Assembly: GCF_002148795.1 (NCBI RefSeq)
Contig: NZ_MPOB01000011.1
Location: 30,072 to 94,071 of the forward strand
DNA length: 64,000 nucleotides
Direction of reading: 5' to 3'
Source of the DNA: Oceanibaculum nanhaiense
GTDB taxonomy: Bacteria > Pseudomonadota > Alphaproteobacteria > Oceanibaculales > Oceanibaculaceae
In this document: one piece after another, positions 1-8,608 of the stretch
How the letters are laid out: every line of letters starts with the position of its first letter
How positions within the stretch are numbered: position 1 is the stretch's first letter
Program-made: the position numbers and the translations under genes
The notes under the pieces: generated by a model
Databases searched by the model: none
Told to the model about the DNA's origin: nothing
The model's input: the letters and a program-made list of their open reading frames with translations, nothing else

Positions 1-685
1 GCGGTGGCGCGGCCGCCGTTTGTGTTCGTTCTTGACCAGGCGCGCTGGTGGATGGCGTGGTTTCAGGGGCGGACTCGGCCCGTCCAGCTGAGCCGCTTGT
101 ACCGCTTGCAGCGGGTGCCCCGGGCGATGGCGTGCTGGGGGACGTCGGGCCGGCAGATGGGGCCGGGCGCGGATTCGCCAGGGGCACCGTTCCGCTCGCA
201 ACCATGGCTGGAGCCGGCGATTCCTGAACCTGCGAGGGCAGCAGCAGCCGCTGTCCAAGCCGGATCGTGAAGGGTTCCGACAGGCTGTTGGCGCGGGCAA
301 GGCTGCTGACATCCACATTGTAGCGCCGGGCGATGCCATACAGCGTGTCGCCGCCGGCCACGACATGGGACCGGGCATAGGGCAGGCGCAGCACATCCCC
401 GACCCGCAGCACATAGGGCGGCTGCAGGCGGTTTGCCTCGATCATCGCCCGCAACGGCACCTCGTTGGCGCGGGCAATGCCATACAGCGTATCGCCGCGC
501 TGCACCGTCACCGTGCCCGGCGCGCCTTGTCTCAAACCATCGGACGGGCCGGAGGTGCTGGGTGGCAGGCGCGACGGGGTGATGCCGTTGACGACCGGCG
601 CCGGCGGCCCGCTGCGCGCGCAGGAGGCCAGCGTCAGCGCTGCCAGCAGCAGGAGCAGAACAGGAAACCGGAAGGGACGGCTCAT
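1..685 (-). CDS. LysM-repeat lipoprotein, probably NlpD/M23-type (3' end outside window)
   Basis: Partial minus-strand gene that runs off the left edge with its frame open to base 2. The ATG at 685 starts a lipoprotein signal peptide: basic residues, a leucine-rich core, then lipobox L19-A20-S21-C22, so the mature protein should be anchored by Cys22. Two LysM peptidoglycan-binding modules follow, at about residues 58-103 and 105-150. Each contains GDTLYGIAR. A long Pro/Ser/Ala/Thr linker then reaches the edge. In alphaproteobacteria a lipoprotein with this layout beside pcm and surE usually ends in an M23 (LytM) endopeptidase or activator domain, but that part is not visible, so catalytic function is inferred from context. 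Distinguishing an active M23 enzyme from a degenerate NlpD-like activator needs the missing end. Confidence 0.85.
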   Translation of the reverse strand, partial: MSRPFRFPVLLLLLAALTLASCARSGPPAPVVNGITPSRLPPSTSGPSDGLRQGAPGTVTVQRGDTLYGIARANEVPLRAMIEANRLQPPYVLRVGDVLRLPYARSHVVAGGDTLYGIARRYNVDVSSLARANSLSEPFTIRLGQRLLLPSQVQESPAPAMVASGTVPLANPRPAPSAGPTSPSTPSPGAPAASGTSGSAGRAESAPETTPSTSAPGQERTQTAAAPP

Positions 686-741
686 GCCCCTCACTCTACG
701 AAGCGACCGGCGTTACGGCAACGCGGGAAGCACGACATGGC

Positions 742-1398
742 CTACCTCGTCTTTCCGGTCTCTTCGGGCATGCCGGAAATCAGCGGCACGAAACGCACGG
801 CCCACAGGGTTTCGGTCTGGAAACCGTCCTCCGTGCGGGTGACGCGCACCACATGCTGATTTTCCGGACGCGGCCCCAGCGGCAGCACCATGATGCCGCC
901 AACGGCCAGCTGCTGCATCAGCGCTTCCGGCATTTCGGTTGCCGCCGCCGTCACCAGAATACGGTCGAACGGCGCCTGCTCCGGCCAGCCCTTGGTACCG
1001 TCCCCAACCTTTGCCGTCACATTGCTGCACCCCAGTGCGAGGAGGCGCTGTTCGGCGTCGCGCAGCAGGTCGCGATGGCGCTCGATGGTATAGACCCGCC
1101 GGCAGAGCTGCGCCAGAATCGCCGTCTGGTAGCCGGAGCCGGTGCCGATCTCCAGCACTTTCATGCGGTCGCCTGGATTGAGCGCCTGGGACATCATTCC
1201 GACCACGGTCGGCTGGCTGATGGTCTGGCCACAGCCGATGGGTAGCGCCGTATTGTCATAGGCCTGATCGTCGAAGGTCCTGGGCACGAACAATTCGCGC
1301 GGTACCCGCTCAATGGCCGACAACACGCGTGTATCGGCCACGCCGTTGCGGCGCAGCTCCATGATCAGCCTGATCTTGCGGGCGTCTTCGGCGCTCAC
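742..1398 (-). CDS. pcm: protein-L-isoaspartate O-methyltransferase
   Basis: 218 residues. The enzyme uses S-adenosylmethionine to methylate L-isoaspartyl residues in damaged proteins and so starts their repair in the cytoplasm. The family signature GCGQTISQP is at residues 55-63 and the SAM-binding motif VLEIGTGSGY at 81-90; length is typical for bacterial PCMT. It lies 21 bp downstream of surE and 56 bp upstream of the LysM lipoprotein start, all on the minus strand. The surE-pcm-(nlpD) order is widely conserved in proteobacteria. The ATG at 1398 gives a standard N-terminus. Confidence 0.96.
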   Translation of the reverse strand: MSAEDARKIRLIMELRRNGVADTRVLSAIERVPRELFVPRTFDDQAYDNTALPIGCGQTISQPTVVGMMSQALNPGDRMKVLEIGTGSGYQTAILAQLCRRVYTIERHRDLLRDAEQRLLALGCSNVTAKVGDGTKGWPEQAPFDRILVTAAATEMPEALMQQLAVGGIMVLPLGPRPENQHVVRVTRTEDGFQTETLWAVRFVPLISGMPEETGKTR

Positions 1399-1419
1399 GC
1401 GGGCTCCCCTCTCCCGATG

Positions 1420-2202
1420 CTAGTCCAGCACCGTCTGCAGCGCCTTCAAGGTCGCGGCATGCGTCATGTCCATATGGATCGGCGTGATCGCGATATAACC
1501 ATCGCGCACCGCCGCCAGGTCGGTACCGGTCTTGGCCTCTTCCTCGCTCTTGATGAGGCCGACCCAGTAATAGGGATTGCCATAGGGATCGGTACCCGGC
1601 TGCACGGCGGAGCCGATCTGGCGCTGGGCCTGCCGCGCCAGCCGGATGCCCTTTACGCCCTGCCCGCCGGTGTCTGGGAAGTTCAGGTTGATCAGCACGC
1701 CCTTCGGCCAGCCGATAGCCAGGACCTTGCGGATGATGTCCGGCCCGTGCTGTTCGGCGGTGGACCATTTCGGCGCATGCTTGAAGGCGATGGCCTGGCT
1801 GAGCGCGATCGAGGGCAGGCCCAGCAGCGTGCCTTCCATCGCCGCTGCGATGGTGCCGGAATAGGTCACATCCTCGGCCATGTTGGCGCCGCGGTTCACG
1901 CCGGACAGCACGAGGTCAGGCTGGTGATCCTGCAGCAGCTGGTTCACCGCCAGCAGCACGCAGTCGGTCGGCGTGCCGTCCACGGCGTAGCGGCGCTTGG
2001 ACACTTCGCGCAGCCGCAGCGGGCTGCGCAGCGTCAGCGAATGGGCAGAACCGCTCTGGTTCTGTTCCGGCGCTACCACCCAGACATCCTTGGACAGGGC
2101 CTTGGCGATCTTCTCCAGCACCTTCAGGCCGGGCGCGTTGATACCGTCATCGTTGGTGACGAGGATGCGGCATTTCTCCAGCGGCTTATCGAGCTTAAGC
2201 AT
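1420..2202 (-). CDS. surE: 5'/3'-nucleotidase SurE (survival protein)
   Basis: 260 residues. SurE is a cytoplasmic, divalent-metal-dependent phosphatase acting on nucleoside monophosphates and short polyphosphates. The N-terminal VTNDDG motif (residues 15-20, metal ligands D18 and D19), the Ser in [10 protein letters not shown] (48-57) and the Asn in [11 protein letters not shown] (100-110) are the expected metal and substrate site residues. The start overlaps the serS stop by 8 bp, suggesting translational coupling in a serS-surE-pcm unit. Length and motifs are ordinary for the family. Confidence 0.96.
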   Translation of the reverse strand: MLKLDKPLEKCRILVTNDDGINAPGLKVLEKIAKALSKDVWVVAPEQNQSGSAHSLTLRSPLRLREVSKRRYAVDGTPTDCVLLAVNQLLQDHQPDLVLSGVNRGANMAEDVTYSGTIAAAMEGTLLGLPSIALSQAIAFKHAPKWSTAEQHGPDIIRKVLAIGWPKGVLINLNFPDTGGQGVKGIRLARQAQRQIGSAVQPGTDPYGNPYYWVGLIKSEEEAKTGTDLAAVRDGYIAITPIHMDMTHAATLKALQTVLD

Positions 2203-3472
2203 CGGCTTGAATGACCTCCAGCCCGCCCATATAGGGGCGCAGCTTTTCCGGGACGGTCACGGAACCGTCCTCATTCTGGTAATTCTCCAGGATCGCCACC
2301 ATGGTGCGGCCGACCGCAAGGCCGGAACCGTTCAGCGTGTGCACGAAGCGGGTGTTCTTTTCGCCCTCGGGGCGGAAGCGTGCCTTCATGCGCCTTGCCT
2401 GAAAGTCGCCGCAGTTCGAGCAGCTGGAAATCTCGCGATAGGTGTTCTGCCCCGGCAGCCAGACCTCGATATCGTAGGTCTTGCGCGCGCCAAAGCCCAT
2501 ATCGCCGGTGCACAGCACGACGGTGCGGTAGGGCAGCTCCAGCCGTTCCAGGACGGTCTGGGCGGCTTGCGTCATCCGCTCATGCTCGTCTTCGGAGCGG
2601 TCGGGATGGGCAATCGAGACCATCTCCACCTTGGTGAACTGGTGCTGGCGGATCATGCCGCGCGTATCCTTGCCGGCCGCCCCGGCCTCTGACCGGAAAC
2701 AGGGCGAATAGGCGGTGAAGCGCCGCGGCAGGTCCTTCTCGTCGAGTATGGAGTCGGCGACCAGATTGGTCAGCGGCACCTCGGCGGTCGGGATCAGCCA
2801 GTAATCATTGGTGGTGCGGAACAGATCCTCGCCGAATTTCGGCAATTGCCCGGTGCCGTACAGTGCATGGTCGCGCACCATGTAGGGCACCTGCGTCTCC
2901 TCATAGCCGAATTCCAGCGTGTGGATGTCCAGCATGAAGGCGGCGAGCGCCCGTTCCAGCCTGGCCAGATGTTTGCGCAACACGACGAAGCGCGCGCCAG
3001 ACAGCCTGGCGGCGGCCTCGAAATCCATCATCCCGAGCCCCTCGCCGATCTCGAAATGCTCCTTCGGCTGGAACGCGTAGTTGCGCGGGTTACCCCAGCG
3101 CCGAACCTCGACATTCTGCGTTTCGTCGGCGCCGTCTGGCACGTCGGATGCGGGCAGGTTCGGGATGCCGGCGAGGATGGTATCGAGTGCCTCGCCCAGT
3201 TCCTTGTCCTCGGCCTCCAGCGCGGCAAGCCGGTCCTTGATCCGGGCGACCTCTTCCATCAGCGCGTCGGCGTCGCCGCCCTGGCGCTTGATCTGGCCGA
3301 CTTCCTTGGACGCCTCGTTGCGGCGCGCCTGCAGGCTCTGCAACTCGGTCTGCACCGACCGTCGGTGCGCATCCTGCGCCAGAATTTCGGCGGACAGCGG
3401 CGCCAGCCCCCGGCGGGCCAGGGCGGCGTCGAAGGCGGCGGCATCGTCGCGAATGAGCTTCAGGTCGATCAT
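2195..3472 (-). CDS. serS: serine--tRNA ligase
   Basis: 425 residues from the ATG at 3472; an upstream extension to 3508 is open but does not look like SerRS. This is a class II synthetase that charges tRNA-Ser. Residues of about 30-100 form the charged two-helix coiled coil that grips the tRNA long arm. The catalytic core shows TAEVPLTN, class II motif 2 ([14 protein letters not shown]) and motif 3 ([10 protein letters not shown]). A promoter-like sequence sits about 40 bp upstream. The gene overlaps surE by 8 bp. Confidence 0.97.
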   Translation of the reverse strand: MIDLKLIRDDAAAFDAALARRGLAPLSAEILAQDAHRRSVQTELQSLQARRNEASKEVGQIKRQGGDADALMEEVARIKDRLAALEAEDKELGEALDTILAGIPNLPASDVPDGADETQNVEVRRWGNPRNYAFQPKEHFEIGEGLGMMDFEAAARLSGARFVVLRKHLARLERALAAFMLDIHTLEFGYEETQVPYMVRDHALYGTGQLPKFGEDLFRTTNDYWLIPTAEVPLTNLVADSILDEKDLPRRFTAYSPCFRSEAGAAGKDTRGMIRQHQFTKVEMVSIAHPDRSEDEHERMTQAAQTVLERLELPYRTVVLCTGDMGFGARKTYDIEVWLPGQNTYREISSCSNCGDFQARRMKARFRPEGEKNTRFVHTLNGSGLAVGRTMVAILENYQNEDGSVTVPEKLRPYMGGLEVIQADA

Positions 3473-3510
3473 GGAAAGTCCGGTCCGGTGTGACGGGATA
3501 GGCGGCAAGG

Positions 3511-3539
3511 GTTATAGCCGCTTCGCCGGACTCCGTCCA
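3511..3539 (-). promoter_or_regulatory. candidate sigma70 promoter for serS
   Basis: Read on the minus strand, TGGACG (3539-3534) and TATAAC (3516-3511) are separated by exactly 17 bp in the gap between tatC and serS. A transcript would start near 3504 and leave a leader of about 30 nt. This is a match by eye to the sigma70 consensus; start-site mapping is not available. Confidence 0.45.
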
Positions 3540-3563
3540 GAAACCGCCCGCGGCTATCGGTAT

Positions 3564-4373
3564 CTAGGAAGCTTCTTCCTCGGCTTCCCGGGCTTCCTCT
3601 TCCGCCTCGCGCTTGGCCTTCTTGCGCTCGGTGATGCGCACCGACCAGATCGAGATTTCGTAGAGGATGAGCAGCGGCACGGCGAGGCTGATCTGGCTGA
3701 TCGGGTCAGGCGGTGTCAGCAGCGCGGCGGCAATGAACATGACGACGATGATATAGCGCCGCTTCTGCCGCAGGCCGTCGGAGGTAACGGCGCCGATGCG
3801 GCCCAGCAGGGTCAGCAGCACCGGCAGCTCGAAGGCGAGGCCGAAGGCGAAGATCAGCGTCATCACCAGGCCGAGATACTCGCTGACGCGGGCTTCCAGC
3901 TGGATCGGCAGCGCCCCTTCGGCACCCGAGGTCTCGAAGCCGAGGAAGAATTCCCAGGCCAGCGGCATGACCACGTAATAGGCCAGCGCGCCACCCATGA
4001 AGAACAACACCGGCGTCACCACTAGGAACGGCAGGAAGGCCTGCCTCTCATTCTTGTAGAGGCCGGGCGCCACGAACATCCAGAGTTGCGAGGCGATCAC
4101 CGGAAAGGACAGGAAGAAGGCGGCCCAGAGCGCCACCTTCACATAGGTGAAGAACGCCTCGGTCAGGTTTGTGTAGATCATCCGCCGCCCGGCATCGTTG
4201 CCCAGCACATCGGCCAGCGGCTGGACGAGGAAGGCGTAGATGTATTCGGCGACCAGATAGCAGGCGATGAAGGCGATGAACAGCGCGCCCACCGAATACA
4301 TCAGCCGGTTTCGCAGCTCGACCAGATGTTCGAGCAGCGGCATCTTGTTGTCGTCGGGATTCTCGGAGACCAT
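3564..4373 (-). CDS. tatC: Sec-independent protein translocase TatC
   Basis: 269 residues. TatC is the multi-spanning inner-membrane receptor that binds twin-arginine signal peptides and recruits TatB and TatA. The N-terminus carries the conserved cytoplasmic [13 protein letters not shown] segment, followed by six predicted membrane helices. The tail after the last helix is strongly charged (Glu/Lys/Arg-rich), which is common in alphaproteobacteria. It starts 13 bp after tatB in a tatA-tatB-tatC run on the minus strand. Confidence 0.96.
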   Translation of the reverse strand: MVSENPDDNKMPLLEHLVELRNRLMYSVGALFIAFIACYLVAEYIYAFLVQPLADVLGNDAGRRMIYTNLTEAFFTYVKVALWAAFFLSFPVIASQLWMFVAPGLYKNERQAFLPFLVVTPVLFFMGGALAYYVVMPLAWEFFLGFETSGAEGALPIQLEARVSEYLGLVMTLIFAFGLAFELPVLLTLLGRIGAVTSDGLRQKRRYIIVVMFIAAALLTPPDPISQISLAVPLLILYEISIWSVRITERKKAKREAEEEAREAEEEAS

Positions 4374-4386
4374 TCCTTAAAGCCCC

Positions 4387-4854
4387 TTACGACGTGCCGG
4401 ATTTGGAATCGGACTTCGCTGTGTCCGACGCCGGAACGGGTTCAGCCTGCTGTTCGCCAGTGCTGGCAGTTGGCAGGGGCGCATCGGCGGGTGGCGGCAG
4501 CGGTTTGGTCTTTTCTTCGGCTTTCGGTTCCGCCGGCTTCGCCTTCGGGCTCTCTCCGGAATCGATCCGGTCCGGGGCGATATTGATATCGAATTCGCCC
4601 TTCGGGTCCACCTGCTCCTGCAGTGCCTTGGTTATGCCCTTGCCCTTGACGTCCTCGAGCTGCTTGCGGACATCGTCCAGCTCGGCTTCCCGGACCATTT
4701 CATCGACATGGCCCTGAAATTCGCGCGACACTTCGCGCACCTTGCGGATGGCGCGTCCGAGGGTCTTCAACGCATGGGGGAGTTCCTTGGGGCCGAGGAT
4801 GATGATCGCAACAAGCGCGATCACCGCCATCTCGCCCCATCCCAGATCGAACAT
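4387..4854 (-). CDS. tatB: Sec-independent protein translocase TatB
   Basis: 155 residues. One N-terminal membrane helix (about residues 5-21) is followed by the conserved G-P hinge and an amphipathic helix (LPHALKTLGRAIRKV), then a long acidic Pro/Ala-rich tail from about residue 80. The MFDLGWGEM opening and greater length separate it from TatA. TatB pairs with TatC in the receptor complex that first meets folded substrates. It lies 65 bp downstream of tatA and 13 bp upstream of tatC. Confidence 0.95.
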   Translation of the reverse strand: MFDLGWGEMAVIALVAIIILGPKELPHALKTLGRAIRKVREVSREFQGHVDEMVREAELDDVRKQLEDVKGKGITKALQEQVDPKGEFDINIAPDRIDSGESPKAKPAEPKAEEKTKPLPPPADAPLPTASTGEQQAEPVPASDTAKSDSKSGTS

Positions 4855-4919
4855 TACGAATTACCGTCCTTTGATGGGACGCCATTGCGGCCAGAAAAGC
4901 AGGGGAGCCGCCGGCTGGC

Positions 4920-5177
4920 TCAGCTCTTGGCCGGCTCGTTCTTCTTCGACTCGTCCGGCGCCGTGGACGGCGCGCTGGCGGTGTCCGCGGTCTGAGACGG
5001 TGTCTGATCCAGCGTCTTCGCCGGTTCTGACGTTGTCTCTTCCTCGTCCTTCATGCCGGACTTGAAGCTTTTGACCCCCTTGGCGACATCGCCCATCACC
5101 TTCGGCAGTTTGCCTGCGCCAAAGATGATCAGGACGATCACCAGAATGAGGATGACCTGCCAAAACCCGATGCTCAT
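4920..5177 (-). CDS. tatA: Sec-independent protein translocase TatA
   Basis: 85 residues. This is the pore-forming Tat subunit. It has a short N-terminal membrane helix (about residues 5-21, rich in Ile/Val/Leu), the FGAGKLP hinge, then an amphipathic helix (MGDVAKGVKSFKSGMKD) and a disordered acidic tail. It is first in the tatABC run and is preceded by a good promoter candidate, so tatABC may be transcribed independently of the upstream ABC-ATPase gene. Confidence 0.95.
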   Translation of the reverse strand: MSIGFWQVILILVIVLIIFGAGKLPKVMGDVAKGVKSFKSGMKDEEETTSEPAKTLDQTPSQTADTASAPSTAPDESKKNEPAKS

Positions 5178-5268
5178 GTTCCGAATTCTCCGATGCTTCC
5201 CGTATTCCGGGGGTGTTCAGTCTGTTTGTATCGTTCCAACTGGTGCGACCGCCCCGACATGTGCCGGG

Positions 5269-5297
5269 ATAATGGCACGAAGCCAAACCACAGGCAA
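5269..5297 (-). promoter_or_regulatory. candidate sigma70 promoter for tatABC
   Basis: On the minus strand TTGCCT (5297-5292) and CATTAT (5274-5269) have 17-bp spacing. This is one of the better consensus matches in the window. A start near 5262 would give a leader of about 85 nt before tatA. It falls just downstream of the ABC-ATPase stop codon (5325), so it can separate tat expression from that gene. Confidence 0.5.
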
Positions 5298-5324
5298 CGC
5301 GTCCTCATGCCGGAAAGGCCCAGG

Positions 5325-6461
5325 TCAACACTCCTGCCCTGCCGGAAAAACGAAGATCTGCTGAGGGTCCAGCGAAACCGCCACTTTCTCGCCCTCCTGC
5401 GGCAGAAAAAGTCCCGGCACCCGGCAATGCAGATGCAGCGGCGGCCCTTCCACCTCCTCCGTGTCGAGTTCCAGATGCAGCAGGCTGGCGCGCCCCAGCA
5501 TCCGCGCGGCCATAACCCGCGCCACGCCTTGGCCGTCGCCGGAAACCGCCTCCGCGCCAACCTTCAGCGCTTCAGGGCGCATGATAATCTCGACTGCCGC
5601 GCCATCGGGAAAGCCGGCCGCCGGCAGCCGGCCGAGCGGCGTCGCCACATGGCCTTCCTGTACCGTTCCGGAAATCCGGTTCACGTCGGAGAAGAAGCCG
5701 GCGACATAGGCGCTGGCCGGGTGATAGTAGATGTCCACCGGCGAGCCGAGCTGCAGCAGGCTGCCAGAGCGCATGACCGCGATGCGGTCGGCCATGAACA
5801 TCGCTTCCTCGGCATCGTGAGTGACCATCAGCGTGGCAGCACCACTCTGCTTCAGCGCGTGCAGCGTATCGTCGCGGACCTGGCTGCGCAGCTGCGCATC
5901 AAGGCCGGAAAACGGCTCGTCCAGCAGCACGATACGGGGTTCGGGGGCCAGGGCGCGCGCCAGGGCGACACGCTGCTGCTGGCCGCCGGAAAGCTGATGC
6001 GGATATTTCTGCGCATGCGCGGCCATGCCAACCTGTTCCAGCACTGCCAGGGCGCGTTGGCGGCGTTGCGCGGCCGGCATCCTGTCCAGGCCGAATGTAA
6101 CATTGTCGATTACCCGCAAATGCGGAAACAGCGCGAAATCCTGAAACACGAAACCGACGCCGCGATGCTCCGGCGGCAGGCTGGCCCCGGTGCGCGCCAC
6201 GGTACGGCCGGCGATGGAGATCGATCCTTCCTGCAGGGTCTCAACCCCGGCGCACAGGCGCAGCATCGTTGTCTTGCCGCAGCCGGACGGGCCAACCAGG
6301 GCGACCACCTCACCGGGGGCGATCGACAGGCTAACACCGGCGACGGCCATAATCGCGCCGTAGCGATGCACGACATTATCGACCTTCAGAACCGGCTCAA
6401 CCGCGCCGTTCTCGTCGGCGGTTCGCGCCAGGGCAGCATTTTGCACGTCAGAATTCCTCAT
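5325..6461 (-). CDS. ABC transporter ATP-binding protein, FbpC-like (ferric iron/sulfate/polyamine class)
   Basis: 378 residues from the ATG at 6461; open frame continues to 6539 but lies inside scpB. The ATPase domain shows Walker A GPSGCGKTT, signature LSGGQQQRV, Walker B RIVLLDEPF and the switch His in THDAEEAM. A C-terminal TOBE-like region (about residues 255-378) places it in the CUT1/FbpC/PotA group of importers. No permease or binding protein is nearby, so the substrate is unknown; iron is only the closest guess from sequence. It overlaps the 3' end of scpB by 14 bp and interrupts the scpB-tatA neighbourhood seen in related bacteria. Confidence 0.85.
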   Translation of the reverse strand: MRNSDVQNAALARTADENGAVEPVLKVDNVVHRYGAIMAVAGVSLSIAPGEVVALVGPSGCGKTTMLRLCAGVETLQEGSISIAGRTVARTGASLPPEHRGVGFVFQDFALFPHLRVIDNVTFGLDRMPAAQRRQRALAVLEQVGMAAHAQKYPHQLSGGQQQRVALARALAPEPRIVLLDEPFSGLDAQLRSQVRDDTLHALKQSGAATLMVTHDAEEAMFMADRIAVMRSGSLLQLGSPVDIYYHPASAYVAGFFSDVNRISGTVQEGHVATPLGRLPAAGFPDGAAVEIIMRPEALKVGAEAVSGDGQGVARVMAARMLGRASLLHLELDTEEVEGPPLHLHCRVPGLFLPQEGEKVAVSLDPQQIFVFPAGQEC

Positions 6462-7110
6462 CGTCGAGCAGGAGGGGCTCCGCGCCCTCGTCTTCGTCCG
6501 TTCCTGCTGGCATATCGGCCTCCTCCTCGCGCATCGCAATGGTCGCGAGGCTGGGGCGCTTGTCCAGCAGGCCCGCCGCCTTCAGTTCCTCGACACCGGG
6601 CAGCTCCTTCAGATCGGCGATGCCGAACTGATCGAGAAAGACATCGGTTGTCACCCAGGTCAGCGGCCGGCCCGGCGATTCGCGCCGGCGGCCGGGTTTC
6701 ACCCAGCCGGCTTCCAGCAGCACGTCGAGGGTGCCTTTCGACAGGCCGACGCCGCGCACTTCCTCGATCTCCGCGCGGGTGATCGGCTGGTGATAGGCGA
6801 TGATCGCCATCGTCTCCATGGCGGCGCGCGACAGCTTGCGCAACTGCGTGCGCTCATGCGCCATCATCGGCGCCAGATCGGCGGCGGTGCGGAACGCCCA
6901 TTTACCGCCGATACGGGTCAGGACGACGCCGCGATTCTCATAAAGCGCCGCTAGATCGGCCAGCAAACCCTTGAGATCGATTCCTTCCGGCAGCCGTTCC
7001 TGCAAGGTGGCCTCGGCGACCGGCTCCCGCGAGGCAAACAGGATCGCCTCCAGCAGGCGCAGTGCCTGGGCGCGCTCGCGAGACGAGACGAGAAGCGGCG
7101 TATCGCTCAT
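6448..7110 (-). CDS. scpB: segregation and condensation protein B
   Basis: 220 residues. ScpB dimers bind the kleisin ScpA and regulate the SMC condensin that compacts and separates chromosomes. The protein has the two winged-helix modules of the family, with AIIAYHQPITRAEIEEVRG in the first half and PGRPLTWVTTDVFLDQFG in the second, plus an acidic tail. Its ATG overlaps the scpA stop by 4 bp (ATGA). It ends inside the start of the downstream ABC ATPase gene. Confidence 0.94.
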   Translation of the reverse strand: MSDTPLLVSSRERAQALRLLEAILFASREPVAEATLQERLPEGIDLKGLLADLAALYENRGVVLTRIGGKWAFRTAADLAPMMAHERTQLRKLSRAAMETMAIIAYHQPITRAEIEEVRGVGLSKGTLDVLLEAGWVKPGRRRESPGRPLTWVTTDVFLDQFGIADLKELPGVEELKAAGLLDKRPSLATIAMREEEADMPAGTDEDEGAEPLLLDDEEF

Positions 7111-7901
7111 TCCTGTGTCTCCTGCACGCCGCTGCGCGCCCGCAGATAGATCGGCCCGAAGGTCTCGCCCTGGCGCAGTTCAACAGCGCCCTGTTTCACC
7201 AGTTCCAGGCTGGCGACAAAGGTGGCGGCGATGGCCGAACGCGCGATCAGGCTGTCGCGCAGGTCCGGCGGCAGGAAGTTTTGCAGCATCGTCCAGTCCG
7301 GCACGCGCCCGACCAGCATGCGCAGCCGTTCCAGCGCGTCTTCGACGGAATAGAGCTGGGTCGGCGCGATCCGCAGCGATTTATGCTCGGTCCGGCGGCG
7401 GAAATCCGCATAAGCCTTTAGCAGATCGTAGAGCGATGCCTCGAAGCGCGTCGAAATGACGGTGGGAAACTGCTCCTCAGCACCGCGCGCGAAGACATCC
7501 TGGCCGAGCTGCGGATGCGCCATCAGCCGCACGCCGGCTCCCTGCATGGCTTCCAGCCGGCGCAGCTGGAACGCCAGCGCTTCTGCCATTTCCGCCCCGC
7601 TCGGCTCCGGTTCGCCGGGCGGTGCCGGCAGCAGCAGGCGGGACTTCAGGAAGGCGAGCCAGGCCGCCATCACCAGATAATCGGCGGCGATCTCCAGATG
7701 CAGCCGGCGCGCCTGCTGGATGAAGGCGAGATACTGGTCGGCCAGCTTCAGGATGGAGATGCGGGCGAGATCGACCTTCTGGTCGCGCGCCAGGGTCAGC
7801 AGCAGGTCGATCGGTCCTTCGAAGCCCTCCAGGTCGAGAATCAGCTGCGCCGGCATCGCCACCGGCACATCCTCCTCGAAATCGTCGCGCGGGCCGGCCA
7901 T
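7107..7901 (-). CDS. scpA: segregation and condensation protein A (kleisin)
   Basis: 264 residues from the ATG at 7901; an in-frame extension to 7970 overlaps the neighbouring protease and is not kleisin-like. The N-terminal domain has the family opening LDLEGFEGPIDLLL and DQKVDLARISI, which binds the SMC neck. The C-terminal winged helix binds the SMC cap. ScpA bridges the SMC heads in the condensin ring. It starts 3 bases before the stop of the upstream site-2 protease gene (7904 is the last base of that stop) and overlaps scpB by 4 bp. Confidence 0.94.
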   Translation of the reverse strand: MAGPRDDFEEDVPVAMPAQLILDLEGFEGPIDLLLTLARDQKVDLARISILKLADQYLAFIQQARRLHLEIAADYLVMAAWLAFLKSRLLLPAPPGEPEPSGAEMAEALAFQLRRLEAMQGAGVRLMAHPQLGQDVFARGAEEQFPTVISTRFEASLYDLLKAYADFRRRTEHKSLRIAPTQLYSVEDALERLRMLVGRVPDWTMLQNFLPPDLRDSLIARSAIAATFVASLELVKQGAVELRQGETFGPIYLRARSGVQETQE

Positions 7902-7903
7902 GG

Positions 7904-8608
7904 TCAGATCACGCCGCTCAGGGACAGGATTCCATGCGCCAGATATTCGACCGGCGCCAGGATCAACCATTCGGTGATCGGGAAATTGATGCCGAACTGC
8001 GCCAGGCCGAAGGGAATCAGGAACAGCAGGCCAATCACCATCGCCAGCCCGGCGCGCTCAAGCCGGGCCAGCCTGATCGCCAGCTCGTAGGGCAGGATAC
8101 CGACGGCAACGCGGCCACCATCGAGCGGCGGGATCGGCAGCATGTTGAAGACGGCCAGCACCAGATTCAGCCAGATCGCATTCTGCAGGTTTTCCGCTGT
8201 CCAATATGCCACAGTTTCCGGCAGGACAGGCACGAGATGCAGCATCAGCGCCGCCAGAAAGGCCAGAATGATGTTTGCCCCCGGCCCGGCGGCGGCCACG
8301 AACACCATGTCGCGGCGCGGATTGCCCAGCCGGCTGAAATTGACCGGCACCGGCTTCGCATAGCCGAACAGGAAGGGCGCGCGCAACAGCAGCAGCAGGC
8401 CCGGCAGCAGGATGGTGCCAACTGGATCGACATGCTTCAGCGGGTTGAAGGTGACACGGCCCAGCGACTTCGCGGTCGGGTCGCCCAGACGCCAGGCGAC
8501 GTAACCGTGCGCCGCCTCATGGAAGGTAATGGCGATCAGCACCGGCAGCACCCACACCGAGGCGACGAGGAGAATTTGCCCCAGATACTCCAAGGGCGCG
8601 TCCATCAT
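7904..8608 (-). CDS. site-2 protease family membrane metalloprotease (M50B)
   Basis: 234 residues. A polytopic membrane zinc protease or protease-like protein. Zinc-site HEAAH is at residues 30-34 in the first helix and the second motif NMLPIPPLDGG in a later helix supplies the Asp ligand. It lacks a PDZ domain and so differs from the RseP in this window (47.9-49.0 kb). The ATG at 8608 overlaps the nagZ stop (ATGA), and an adjacent second ATG at 8605 is also possible. Substrate unknown. It is coupled to nagZ upstream and scpA downstream. Confidence 0.88.
   Translation of the reverse strand: MMDAPLEYLGQILLVASVWVLPVLIAITFHEAAHGYVAWRLGDPTAKSLGRVTFNPLKHVDPVGTILLPGLLLLLRAPFLFGYAKPVPVNFSRLGNPRRDMVFVAAAGPGANIILAFLAALMLHLVPVLPETVAYWTAENLQNAIWLNLVLAVFNMLPIPPLDGGRVAVGILPYELAIRLARLERAGLAMVIGLLFLIPFGLAQFGINFPITEWLILAPVEYLAHGILSLSGVI

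Noticed and set aside
5193..6782. 529-codon plus-strand open frame across the ABC ATPase and scpB
   Set aside because: Low-complexity Arg/Gln/His-rich translation opposite two well-supported genes.
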